Assembly: GCF_019263705.2 (NCBI RefSeq)
Contig: NZ_JADQDK010000001.1
Location: forward strand, 806,001-870,000
Reading direction: 5' to 3'
DNA length: 64,000 nt
From: Pseudonocardia abyssalis
GTDB lineage: Bacteria > Actinomycetota > Actinomycetes > Mycobacteriales > Pseudonocardiaceae
Shown here: piece after piece, positions 18,121-25,961 of the stretch
How the letters are laid out: every line of letters begins with the position of its first letter
Numbering within the stretch: position 1 is the stretch's first letter
Notes under the pieces: generated by a model
The model's database searches: none
What the model saw: the letters and a program-made list of their open reading frames with translations, nothing else
What the model was told of the DNA's origin: nothing
Made by a program: the position numbers and the translations under genes

Positions 18121-18537
18121 ATGACGATCACGACCGATCGGCCGGTGCCCGTGCCGCGCCCGGCCCCGGTGTCCCGCTCGGCCCTGGCGCTGCTGCGCCA
18201 GGCCGCGGAGGGGCTGGCCGAGGCCCACCACGAGACCGACCCCCTGCGCCGCTACCCGGCCGCGTACCTCTCCGCGCTCCGGGCGGGGGCCGCGGTGCTG
18301 GCGGTGCGGGCCGCCCCGCAGCCGCGCCGCGGTGCCCCGCGCGGCGTGTGGGACCTCCTGGCCACCGTCGCGCCCGAGTTCGGGGAGTGGGCCGCGTTCT
18401 TCGCGTCCTGCTCCGACACACGGGCGGCGGCCGAGGCCGGGATCGCCCGGCTGGTCGACCGGAGGGCGGCCGACGACCTGCTCCGCCAGGCCGAACAGTT
18501 CGTCGGGTTGGTCGGGGCGTCGATCCCGCTTCGGTGA
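18121..18537 (+). CDS. SAV_6107-type HEPN domain protein
   Basis: All-helical protein of 138 residues, starting 36 nt after the DUF6504 gene with GGAG before its ATG, so co-transcribed and by inference SOS-regulated. The sequence LLRQAAEGLAEAHHETDPLRRYPAAYLSALRAGAAVLAVRA resembles the SAV_6107 HEPN family that often accompanies error-prone repair genes in actinobacteria. I do not see a clear Rx4-6H RNase motif, so nuclease activity should not be assumed. The stop lies in a palindrome shared with the convergent ParA gene. Confidence 0.75.
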   Translation: MTITTDRPVPVPRPAPVSRSALALLRQAAEGLAEAHHETDPLRRYPAAYLSALRAGAAVLAVRAAPQPRRGAPRGVWDLLATVAPEFGEWAAFFASCSDTRAAAEAGIARLVDRRAADDLLRQAEQFVGLVGASIPLR

Positions 18538-18546
18538 GGGCCCTCA
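18535..18546. repeat. palindrome joining two convergent stop codons
   Basis: TGAGGGCCCTCA is a perfect 12-bp palindrome whose outer bases are the stop codons of the HEPN gene (+) and the ParA gene (-). Confidence 0.6.
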
Positions 18547-19407
18547 GCGGGTGGGGGGCGGGGCGGTCGCGGCCCGGGGGCGGCGCTCGCTGCGCAGCAC
18601 CCGGCCCAGCAGCGTGGTGAACACCGCCGACACCTCGCGCGCACCGGGGGTGTCCCAACGCTGGATGGGCACGCACGCGCCCTGGGCCTGCTGCACGGCC
18701 GACCGGTCCGGCAGCACGCCGCTGAAGACCAGCGGGCCGAACAGCTCACGCAGCTCCGCCACCCGGAACTCGTGCTCGGCGTTGCGCGGGCGCACACGGT
18801 TGATCAGCACGCCGAGGGGCTGCAGGTCGGGGTTGCCGCGCTGGCGCTCGGTCTGCACGGCGTCGAAGGCCCGCTGTACGCCGGACACGGCGAACATCGT
18901 CGGGTCGGTCACCAGCACGGCGCGGTGCGCGGCGGCGAGCGCGCTGCGGGTGAGCTGGCCCAGCGACGGCGGGCAGTCGATCACGACGAGGCGGTAGGGG
19001 CCGAGGTCGTGGTCCCCGGCCTCGTGATCACCTACGTCGTGCTCGTCGTCGTCGCCGTCATCGGTGAGGCGACCCAGCGCCCGGCTCAGCCTGCTGAGCT
19101 GCTTCGCGCTCGGGTCGGGGTGGTTGTGCCGCTCGGTCTGCTCGGCTCCCACCAGCACGTCGAGGTCGTCGCCCCAGCCGCTGGGGACGATCGCACGCCG
19201 CAGCACCGAGCGGCGCGGGTCGTCGAGCACGTCGGCGATCGTGGCGGAGGTGTCGCCCACGTCGAGGGCGATGGTGGCGTTGGCCTGAGGGTCGAGATCG
19301 ACCAGCAGGGTGCGCACGCCGTGCTGCTGGGCGGCCCCGGCGAGCCCGAGGGCGACCGTGGTCTTACCCACTCCACCCTTGAGGCTCAACGTGGCGACGA
19401 CCTGCAC
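18544..19407 (-). CDS. ParA-family ATPase (orphan)
   Basis: Deviant Walker ATPase of the ParA/MinD class. LSLKGGVGKTT near the start is the deviant Walker A motif (Lys10 and Lys15 from the GTG start), followed by LLVDLDPQANAT and the Walker B-like YRLVVIDCPPSLG. No ParB or parS is visible nearby, so it is an orphan that may position some other cargo. Just before the Walker B strand there is an insertion of about 25 residues rich in Asp, Glu, His and Gly (GDDDEHDVGDHEAGDHD), unusual for the family. Start is GTG 19407 or TTG 19416. Convergent with the HEPN gene, 6 nt apart. Confidence 0.88.
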   Translation of the reverse strand: MQVVATLSLKGGVGKTTVALGLAGAAQQHGVRTLLVDLDPQANATIALDVGDTSATIADVLDDPRRSVLRRAIVPSGWGDDLDVLVGAEQTERHNHPDPSAKQLSRLSRALGRLTDDGDDDEHDVGDHEAGDHDLGPYRLVVIDCPPSLGQLTRSALAAAHRAVLVTDPTMFAVSGVQRAFDAVQTERQRGNPDLQPLGVLINRVRPRNAEHEFRVAELRELFGPLVFSGVLPDRSAVQQAQGACVPIQRWDTPGAREVSAVFTTLLGRVLRSERRPRAATAPPPTR

Positions 19408-19438
19408 GGCGATCAACCTACCTCTCCCGTGCGCCCAC

Positions 19439-19444
19439 TACGCT
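19439..19444 (+). promoter_or_regulatory. -10 element, leaderless start of the methyltransferase
   Basis: TACGCT, 6 nt, then the GTG at 19451. Supports that GTG over the downstream ATG at 19463 and predicts a leaderless mRNA. Confidence 0.45.
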
Positions 19445-19450
19445 GCTGCC

Positions 19451-20242
19451 GTGAGGCTGGACATGAATGCGCCCGCGGCCGACCCGACGGGCACCGCGGG
19501 GTCGGGCCCCGTGCACCGCGCACTGGCGGCCGAGGTCGCGCGTGCGGTGCAGCGGTCCGCCGCCCGGGACCGCACCGCACCGCACGTGCTCGACGTCGGC
19601 GGGGGCAGCGGGGCGTGGGCCGTCGGGCTCGCGCGGCTCGGCTGTGCCGTCACCGTCGTCGACAACAGCCCCAACGCGCTCGCCGCGCTGCACCGCCGGG
19701 CGCGGGAGGCGGGCGTCGACGCGCTGGTCACGCCGGTGCAGGGCGACGTCGACGCGCTCGCCGACGTCGCCCCGGCCGGTGGTGCCGACCTGGTGCTCGG
19801 CCACGGCCTGCTGGAGGTCGTCGACGACGCCGGGCACGCCGTCCGCGCGCTGACCGACGCCACCGCACCCGGCGGGGCGGTCTCCGTGCTCGTCGCCGGG
19901 CGCCACGCGGCGGTGCTGGGCCGCACCCTCGCGGGCCGCCTCGCGGAGGCCCGCGCCCTCCTGGAGGACCCGAACGGCCGCACCGGCCCGGACGATCCCC
20001 TGCGCCGCAGGCTCGACGCCGCGGGCCTGCACGCGCTGCTCGTCGACGCGGGTCTCGTCCCGGAGACGGTGCAGGGCGACGGCGTGCTCGACTGCTGGGT
20101 GCCCGGCTCGGTCCGGGACGGCGGTCCGGCGGCGTCGCGTGCCGTGGCCGACCTCGAGGCGCTGGCCGCGTCCCGGCCCGCACTGCTCGAGCTCGCGGCG
20201 CGGCTGCACGTGCTGGCCCGCAGGCCGGTGCCGGGGGAGTGA
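19451..20242 (+). CDS. class I SAM-dependent methyltransferase
   Basis: Rossmann-fold methyltransferase of 263 residues. Motif I is VLDVGGGSGAWAVGLARLG, followed by the acidic ribose-binding strand VTVVDNSPNAL and motif IV-like GADLVLGHGLLEVVDD. The substrate is unknown; homologues lie in this position upstream of the DUF3040 gene in related actinobacteria. The GTG start sits 6 nt after a -10 box. A 330-nt regulatory gap follows before the DUF3040 gene. Confidence 0.85.
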   Translation: MRLDMNAPAADPTGTAGSGPVHRALAAEVARAVQRSAARDRTAPHVLDVGGGSGAWAVGLARLGCAVTVVDNSPNALAALHRRAREAGVDALVTPVQGDVDALADVAPAGGADLVLGHGLLEVVDDAGHAVRALTDATAPGGAVSVLVAGRHAAVLGRTLAGRLAEARALLEDPNGRTGPDDPLRRRLDAAGLHALLVDAGLVPETVQGDGVLDCWVPGSVRDGGPAASRAVADLEALAASRPALLELAARLHVLARRPVPGE

Positions 20243-20350
20243 TCCCCGGCACCTCCCGTCCAGGCGTGTGGCGCACGGTCACCGGCGATCCGGGCCGGTA
20301 GGCCCGCGGGGTGCCGCGGACGGGTCGGCAAGGGAGCAGTCCGCTGCGCC

Positions 20351-20456
20351 GGGTGGTCGAACGATTGCGCAGCGTGGTCATCGACCACCCGATGGGGTCG
20401 TCGTGACGGGCCGTCGACGAACCGCAACCCCCCGCTCGACGAGTGCGGGTGGTCGA
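20351..20456. promoter_or_regulatory. three copies of GGGTGGTCGA upstream of the DUF3040 gene
   Basis: GGGTGGTCGA occurs at 20351-20360, inverted at 20381-20390 and direct again at 20447-20456. A fourth half-site GTGGTC at 20374 forms a tight palindrome GTGGTC-ATC-GACCAC with the inverted copy. The last copy sits at the -35 position of the TATCCT box (20473). This looks like a binding site set for an unidentified regulator in the 330-nt gap. Confidence 0.45.
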
Positions 20457-20472
20457 CTTGGCCGCGGGCTCG

Positions 20473-20478
20473 TATCCT
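20473..20478 (+). promoter_or_regulatory. -10 element of the DUF3040 gene
   Basis: TATCCT, about 95 nt before the ATG at 20573. The -35 region (TGGTCG, 17-nt spacer) overlaps the third GGGTGGTCGA repeat and is weak, suggesting an activated promoter. Confidence 0.4.
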
Positions 20479-20572
20479 CTGCTTCAGGAGGCCCACCCCG
20501 GGCGTTCGTCGCGTCGTTCAGGCACCCTGGAAGATGACCGACATCAGCACACGTAGTGCCGGAGGCGATGTA

Positions 20573-20968
20573 ATGCCCCTCTCCGAGCACGAGCAGCGGC
20601 TGCTCGAACAGATCGAGCGCGCTCTCTACGCCGAGGACCCGAAGTTCGTATCGACCGTGCGCGGCGGTCGGCTGCGCAAACCCACCCGCCGCAGGCGCAT
20701 GCAGGGTGTCGCCCTGTTCGTCCTCGGTCTCGTCATGCTCGTGGTCGGGGTGGTCATCCAGTCCGTCTCCGACGGCGGCGGGATGGTCGCGCTGATCGTG
20801 CTCAGCGTCCTGGGATTCGTCGTGATGCTCGGCGGATCGGTGCTGGCGGTCACCTCGTCCGGGAAGGCGCCCGCCGGCGCCGCCCCGAGCGCGGAGGCCG
20901 AGCCGGAGAAGAACGGCTTCACCGGGCGCATGGAAGAACGCTTCCGGCGCCGCTTCGAGCAGGAATAG
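20573..20968 (+). CDS. DUF3040 membrane protein
   Basis: Small membrane protein of 131 residues equivalent to Rv2169c. The N-terminal MPLSEHEQRLLEQIERALYAEDPKF is the DUF3040 hallmark, followed by a basic stretch (RLRKPTRRRRMQG) and two hydrophobic helices (VALFVLGLVMLVVGVVI and MVALIVLSVLGFVVMLGG). The C-terminus is charged and ends in EERFRRRFEQE. GGAGG sits 7 nt before the ATG. Function unknown, though it is consistently found upstream of mraZ in actinobacteria. A strong hairpin follows. Confidence 0.88.
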   Translation: MPLSEHEQRLLEQIERALYAEDPKFVSTVRGGRLRKPTRRRRMQGVALFVLGLVMLVVGVVIQSVSDGGGMVALIVLSVLGFVVMLGGSVLAVTSSGKAPAGAAPSAEAEPEKNGFTGRMEERFRRRFEQE

Positions 20969-20978
20969 CTCTCGACCC

Positions 20979-21021
20979 CGGCCGCGGCGCCCGGACCACA
21001 CCGGTCCGGGCGCCGCGGCCG
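20979..21021. terminator. bidirectional hairpin terminator
   Basis: Perfect 19-bp GC-rich stem (arms 20979-20997 and 21003-21021) with a 5-nt loop, placed between the convergent DUF3040 and transglutaminase genes. No T-run, as is usual in high-GC actinobacteria. Confidence 0.75.
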
Positions 21022-21070
21022 TGTCATGCCCGGAGGACGAGCGGTCGTGCCCCGGGGACGAGAGCCCGGG

Positions 21071-23314
21071 TCAGGCGCTCGTCGTCGCCGGTTCCTCCGA
21101 CGGGCGGGCCGCGCGGGTCAGGACCGACGGCGGGAGCAGGCGCGCCCGCAGCGTGAGCGGGCTGCCCGCCGCGATGGCGTCCCGGACCGTCCGGACCGGT
21201 CCTGTCAGCTCTGCGGGGGCGGGGTGGCGGTCGCCGAACCAGCTCGCCTCGATCGCGGTGACGACGGCCCGAACGGCGTCCTGGGCCCCGGCGTCGAGCC
21301 GGTGCTCGCGCACGAGCCGCCGGGCCGCGGCGCGCACGGTGTCGGTGGCCGGCACCGGCACCCGCCGGTCGGCCGACATGGCGACGATCTCGTCCCACGC
21401 CGCCCCGGCCGCCCCCTCGCCGCCGGCCGCGGCCGCGCTCAGCCGGGAGCGCCCGCGCAGGGCCCGGACCACGGCCGGGGCGAGCCCCACCAGCAGGAGG
21501 GCCGGCAGGACGAACAGCGGCCAGAGCGGGAGGCCGGTCTCGACGGGGACGGGGGCCGCAGCGGCGGCGTCGGGGGTCTGCGGGTCCGCGGTCGGGGCGG
21601 GTGCGGCGGTGGGGGCGGCCGGGGTCGGCGCCGCCGGGGCCCCGCCCGCGCCCGCTCCGCCGTTCGCGGCCTCGGTGCGGGCCTGCTCGACGTAGGGCGG
21701 GGTGATCGTGCGGCCGTCGGTGAGCGGGGTGGGGTCGAACACGGTCCAGCCGATGCCGGGGAACCACGCCTCCACCCACGCGTGCGCGTCGGAGGTGCCG
21801 ACCGCGCGGTAGTCGCCGACCGGCGAGCCCGCGGTGAACCCGACGGCCACCCGCGCCGGGACCCCGACGGTGCGCAGCATGACGGCCATCGCGGACGCGA
21901 ACTGCTCGCAGTAGCCGACGCGGCCGACCGTGAGGAACTCGACCAACGCGTCGTCGCCCGCGGGCGGGGCCGTCGCCAGGTCGTAGGTGAACGCGCTGTC
22001 GGGCCCGGTGAAGTACTCCTGCAGGGCCATCGCGCGGTCGAAGTCGGTGGCCGCCCCGGCGGTGACCTCCTGCGCGATCTCGGTGACCCGAGGGTCGACG
22101 CCGAGGATGTTCGCGTAGATCGCCGCGGGCCGCTCGCCCTGCGCCGCCCGCAGGAGGTCGGTGGTGGGGGCGGGCAGGAACGCCTGCTGCGTCCACGTGT
22201 CCTGCTCCTGCGGGCGGGCGGTGTAGGCGATGCCGCTGGGCTCGTCGTAGACGAAGAGGTCGGGCGACAGACCCCCGACGGTCAGGGGGGTGCCGTAGAG
22301 CGGGAGCCAGTAGTCGCGGAAGCCGACGTTGTCGATCGTCACGTCGGCGAGCTCGCCGGGTACCGACGGCTGTGCGAACGGACCGACGGGCGAGACGCCG
22401 GGGCCCGGCCGGGTGGCCTGCCAGCCGACCCCGGACTGGTAGTCGCTCAACGTCAGCGCGCGCAGGTACTGGGGCCGGGCCAGCCCGCGGACCTCGAACA
22501 GCGGGGTGGGCGTGCTCTGGTCGAGCTGGCCGCGCAGCGCGGTGAACGGGCTCAGCCCGATCGCGCCGCGCCCGGCCCCGTCGCCGCCACCGTCGAAGCG
22601 CCCCGCGGTACCGACGAACGCCGTGGCGGTGCCGACGAGCAGCGCGAGCACCGCCGCCCCCGCGACGAGCACCGCGCCGCCCGGGATCTGGCGGCGGTTG
22701 CCGTCGGGGGCGAGCAGGAGCAGTCCGAAGCCGAGTGCGGCGGTGGCGAGCGTCCACCACGGGAGCAGGTCGTCGGCCAGGGCCGCGGGTACGGCGAACG
22801 CGGCGAGCAGCGGCACGCCGGCCGCGGCCGGGGCCGCCGCCCCGACGGCGGCGAGGTGTACCGCCACCGTGAGCAGGCCGAGGGATGCGGTGACGAGGAA
22901 CAGGATCTCCGGCGTCGACGCGACGGGGGCCGTGCCGACGTCGATCTGCCCGCCTGCCCCGGCCAGCAGCGCGCCCAGGTCGCCGAGCGCGGCGGGGCCG
23001 GGCAGCACCCGGGCCACACCGTCGTCGGTGAACTGGGCGGTGACCAGGCCGAGCAGCCCGGCCACCTGCACGAGCGCGACGGCGAGGGCCGGGATCCGCG
23101 GCGCGAACGCGGCCACCACCCCGACGACGGCGACGAGCCCGACCGCCGCGCCCGCGTACCCGAGCCACGCCGGCCCCTGGACGACGGCGGAGACGGGGCC
23201 CGCGGCGAGCAGCACCGCGACCGCGCACAGGACGGGGGCCAGCGGTCGCGGGGCCGGGCCGGGGTTCGCCGGTCGCTGTGCGGTGCGGGCGGGCCGCGGG
23301 GCGGTGAGCGTCAC
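21071..23314 (-). CDS. membrane transglutaminase-like protein (TgpA/DUF3488 family)
   Basis: Polytopic membrane protein of 747 residues. About eight hydrophobic helices form the first 250 residues. An outside domain follows with a transglutaminase-like core: GYCEQFASAM (Cys near 467), SDAHAWVEAW (His near 509) and VFDPTP (Asp near 526) make the catalytic triad. A Pro/Ala-rich linker (PAAPTPAAPTAAPAPTADP) leads to another membrane helix and a C-terminal DUF4129-like part. The GTG start overlaps the DUF58 stop as GTGA. It is the third gene of the moxR-DUF58-transglutaminase operon, a widespread set of unclear role, perhaps in envelope protein processing. Confidence 0.88.
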   Translation of the reverse strand: MTLTAPRPARTAQRPANPGPAPRPLAPVLCAVAVLLAAGPVSAVVQGPAWLGYAGAAVGLVAVVGVVAAFAPRIPALAVALVQVAGLLGLVTAQFTDDGVARVLPGPAALGDLGALLAGAGGQIDVGTAPVASTPEILFLVTASLGLLTVAVHLAAVGAAAPAAAGVPLLAAFAVPAALADDLLPWWTLATAALGFGLLLLAPDGNRRQIPGGAVLVAGAAVLALLVGTATAFVGTAGRFDGGGDGAGRGAIGLSPFTALRGQLDQSTPTPLFEVRGLARPQYLRALTLSDYQSGVGWQATRPGPGVSPVGPFAQPSVPGELADVTIDNVGFRDYWLPLYGTPLTVGGLSPDLFVYDEPSGIAYTARPQEQDTWTQQAFLPAPTTDLLRAAQGERPAAIYANILGVDPRVTEIAQEVTAGAATDFDRAMALQEYFTGPDSAFTYDLATAPPAGDDALVEFLTVGRVGYCEQFASAMAVMLRTVGVPARVAVGFTAGSPVGDYRAVGTSDAHAWVEAWFPGIGWTVFDPTPLTDGRTITPPYVEQARTEAANGGAGAGGAPAAPTPAAPTAAPAPTADPQTPDAAAAAPVPVETGLPLWPLFVLPALLLVGLAPAVVRALRGRSRLSAAAAGGEGAAGAAWDEIVAMSADRRVPVPATDTVRAAARRLVREHRLDAGAQDAVRAVVTAIEASWFGDRHPAPAELTGPVRTVRDAIAAGSPLTLRARLLPPSVLTRAARPSEEPATTSA

Positions 23315-24522
23315 GACGTGCTCCCGATGCTCTGGGCGACCAGCTCGTCCCACGCGCGGTCGGGCGCGACGCCCGCGCGGGCGACCGCGACCCGCCATCC
23401 GGCGCGGCGCAGGGCGGTGGCCGCGGCGGCGACGTCGGGGCCGCGGCCGGCCGGTTCCCAGCCCGCGACGTCGAGGAGGACGGCGTGCCCGCCCGCGGGT
23501 TGGCGGGCGATCAGGGACTCCAGGTCGCCGGCGCCGAGTGCCCCGAGGACGGCGAGCACGTCGCCGGCCAGCTCGGGGCCGGCGAGGTCGGTGCGGGCCA
23601 CGGGGCGCAGAGCGGCGAGCGTGTCGAGCAGCGGGTCGATGTCGCCGGAGGCGGTGCCCAGCTCGGCGCCGTCCTCCGTGACCAGGGTGATCACCTCACC
23701 GCGGCCGCCGAGGTGGGTGCAGATGCTCGCGGCGAGGCTGATCGCGACCTCCAGGCTGGAGTCGGGGCCGTGGCCGCGGTGCGCGGCGTCGCGGCGGTCG
23801 AGCAGCACGGTGGTGCCGGTGCGCCACGGGCGTTCCTCGAGCCGGACCATCAGCTCGTCGTGGCGGGCGGTGCTGCGCCAGTGCACGCGGCGCAGCTCGT
23901 CGCCCCGGCGGTACTGGCGGACCAGGACGTCGGAGCGGCCCTGGCCCTGGTGGGCGAGCGCGGCGCCGGGCGTGCCCTCGCCGGAACCGAGCGCCTGCGG
24001 CATGCCGCGCAGCCCGATGACCCGGGGGAGTGCGACGAGCAGGGACGCCGGAGCGAGCTCGCGCTCGAACTCGGCGAGACCGAGCGGGTCGGTGGAGCTG
24101 CCGGTGAGCGGGCCGATCCGGTGGACGCCGCGCTGGGCCGGGATCAGCGGGTAGGACAGCTGCGCGCCGGCGCGGGGGGACAGGCGGTGCACGGTGAACC
24201 GGGGCGGGGCCGACGGCTGCGGGCCCGAGGCGTCCGGCACGGCGTCGACCAGGCGCAGGGCGCCGACCAGCGGCCCGCCGGGCAGCGTGATCCCGACGGA
24301 GACCTCGCCACCGGCCGGGACGCGCTCGGGGGAGACCTCGCGGGACCCGCGTACCGAGCGGCGGGTGAACACCGACACCAGCAGGGCGAGCAGCGGCAGC
24401 AGTGCGACGAAGGCGCCGACGCGGAGCAGGTCGCGCTCGTCGAGGACGAACGCCGAGACCGCGGTGGCCGCACCGGCGGCGAGCAGGCAGCGCCCGCGGG
24501 TCGTCAGGCCCGCCAGCCGCAC
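23311..24522 (-). CDS. DUF58 domain membrane protein
   Basis: Protein of 403 residues with two close hydrophobic helices at the N-terminus (GRCLLAAGAATAVSAFVL and VGAFVALLPLLALLVSVF) and a cytoplasmic part containing the DUF58 core: DVLVRQYRRGDELRRVHWRSTARHDELMVR, then the vWA-like strand TTVLLDRRDA. GTG 24522 lies 2 nt after the moxR stop. DUF58 proteins are the usual partners of MoxR AAA+ ATPases, acting as metal-binding or substrate-presenting subunits. The longer frame reaching 25641 is only a shadow of moxR. Confidence 0.88.
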   Translation of the reverse strand: MRLAGLTTRGRCLLAAGAATAVSAFVLDERDLLRVGAFVALLPLLALLVSVFTRRSVRGSREVSPERVPAGGEVSVGITLPGGPLVGALRLVDAVPDASGPQPSAPPRFTVHRLSPRAGAQLSYPLIPAQRGVHRIGPLTGSSTDPLGLAEFERELAPASLLVALPRVIGLRGMPQALGSGEGTPGAALAHQGQGRSDVLVRQYRRGDELRRVHWRSTARHDELMVRLEERPWRTGTTVLLDRRDAAHRGHGPDSSLEVAISLAASICTHLGGRGEVITLVTEDGAELGTASGDIDPLLDTLAALRPVARTDLAGPELAGDVLAVLGALGAGDLESLIARQPAGGHAVLLDVAGWEPAGRGPDVAAAATALRRAGWRVAVARAGVAPDRAWDELVAQSIGSTS

Positions 24523-24524
24523 GG

Positions 24525-25523
24525 TCAGCCGCCGGCCCGCTGGGGGACCGGGTGGCGGCCCAGCAGCGCCCGGACCAGCTCGACCGCCGAGCGCCGCGAC
24601 GCCTGCGCGTCCGGGGTGAGGAGCAGGCGGTGGGCGAGCACCGGGACGGCGACGGCCTGCACGTCGTCGGGCACGACGAAGCCGCGACCGGCCAGCGCGG
24701 CCTGGGCCTTCGCCGCGCGCACGAGCTGCAGGGTGGCGCGGGGGGAGGCGCCGAGGCGGACCTCGGGCAGCCGCCGGGTGATCCCGACGAGGTCGACGCA
24801 GTACTGCCGCACCTCCGGGCCGAGGCGGACCTGCCGCACCGCCTCGATGACCGCGTGCAGGCGCCGGGCGTCGGTGACCGGGCCGAGGTGCTCGAGCGGG
24901 TCGCTGCTGGCGTGCTCGTCGACCATCGCCAGCTCGGCCGCGACGTCCGGGTACCCGACGGACACGCGCGCGGTGAAACGGTCGCGCTGGGCCTCGGGCA
25001 GGGGGTAGGTGCCGTCCATCTCGATCGGGTTCTGCGTGGCGACGACCATGAACGGACTGGCGAGGGCGTAGGTGGCGCCGTCGACGGTGACCTGGTGCTC
25101 GGCCATGCACTCCAGCAGGGCCGACTGGGTCTTCGGCGACGCGCGGTTGATCTCGTCGGCGATCACGATGTTGGCGAACACCGGGCCGGGCCGGAACTCG
25201 AACTCCGTGGACTGCCGGTTGTAGATCGACATGCCGGTGATGTCGCCCGGGAGCAGGTCGGGGGTGAACTGCACGCGGCTCACCGAGCAGTCGATCGACC
25301 GCGCCAGCGCCTTGGCGAGCGAGGTCTTGCCGACGCCCGGCACGTCCTCGACGAGCAGGTGCCCCTCGGCGAGCAGCGTCACCAGTGCGATGCGCACGAC
25401 GTCGGGCTTGCCGACGATCACGCGCTGGATGTTGGCCGCGACCCGGGCGCTCAGCTCGGCCACCTCGGCCAGTCCGACGCCGGGAACCGCGTCCCGACCG
25501 GAACGGCTGCTGGTCGTCGTCAC
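24525..25523 (-). CDS. MoxR-type AAA+ ATPase
   Basis: AAA+ chaperone-like ATPase of 332 residues. Walker A is EDVPGVGKTSLAKAL (Lys66), Walker B IVIADEINRASPKTQSALLECM, sensor I VATQNPIEMDGTYPLPEAQRDRF and a C-terminal helical lid. The GTG at 25523 is preceded 4 nt away by AGGAGGT, better than the ATG at 25538. It heads the leftward operon with DUF58 and the transglutaminase-like gene. MoxR proteins assist maturation or metal insertion of partner complexes; the client is unknown. Confidence 0.92.
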   Translation of the reverse strand: MTTTSSRSGRDAVPGVGLAEVAELSARVAANIQRVIVGKPDVVRIALVTLLAEGHLLVEDVPGVGKTSLAKALARSIDCSVSRVQFTPDLLPGDITGMSIYNRQSTEFEFRPGPVFANIVIADEINRASPKTQSALLECMAEHQVTVDGATYALASPFMVVATQNPIEMDGTYPLPEAQRDRFTARVSVGYPDVAAELAMVDEHASSDPLEHLGPVTDARRLHAVIEAVRQVRLGPEVRQYCVDLVGITRRLPEVRLGASPRATLQLVRAAKAQAALAGRGFVVPDDVQAVAVPVLAHRLLLTPDAQASRRSAVELVRALLGRHPVPQRAGG

Positions 25524-25874
25524 CCGACCTCCTCGCATGGTGTCCTCGCTCCGTGGAGGCCCGGCGGGGTGCTCCGCGGCCCAGTCTGTCAAACCGCCGC
25601 GATCGGCGTACCCGGACGGGTGACGTCGGGCCCTCCACCACTTTCCCCCACCGCCGTCGCGCCCGATCCCCACCGGCCCCCCACAGTGCCCACCAGCCCG
25701 GCTCCGGAGGTCTCGTGTGGCGAAGAACTGTGACTCTCCGTAGTCGAATGGAGCATCCTGGGCGACGAAAGTCGTTGCGCGGCCGTGTGGTGCCCCACCG
25801 CCCCCCACTGGATCGTCAGCGCTCTGAGCTGCGGTTTCTGCGTGCGACCAGCGGATGAGCGGTCTTGGCACAGG
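25524..25874. other. divergent regulatory region, moxR/mraZ
   Basis: No gene supported. On the minus strand around 25634-25651 there are TGGGGGAAAG and TGG repeats at 10-bp spacing that resemble MraZ half-sites and would lie about 115 nt upstream of moxR. Two small rightward frames here lack ribosome sites. Confidence 0.4.
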
Positions 25875-25902
25875 TTGACGGTGGAGGGAAGTGGGGTAGT
25901 GT
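25875..25902 (+). promoter_or_regulatory. mraZ (dcw cluster) promoter
   Basis: TTGACG (25875-25880), 16 nt, TAGTGT (25897-25902). Predicted transcript start near 25909 with a 50-nt leader to the mraZ ATG. The MraZ repeats begin in the spacer and run past the start point. Confidence 0.6.
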
Positions 25903-25926
25903 GGAGATCGCTGGGGCGCACTGGGG
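25882..25926 (+). promoter_or_regulatory. MraZ operator: five TGGRG repeats with 10-bp period
   Basis: TGGAG, TGGGG, TGGAG, TGGGG, TGGGG start at 25882, 25892, 25902, 25912 and 25922, each separated by 5 nt. MraZ of E. coli binds TGGGN direct repeats with 5-nt spacers, so this is a direct match in five tandem copies overlapping the promoter, fitting autorepression of the dcw cluster. Confidence 0.8.
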
Positions 25927-25961
25927 TCGTCTCGGCACCGGCCGCGGTGGAGGTGGCGCCG

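Noticed and set aside
25785..25961. N-terminal extension of MraZ from 25785
   Set aside because: It would translate the promoter and operator; the ATG at 25962 has GGAGG and gives the standard 143-residue protein.
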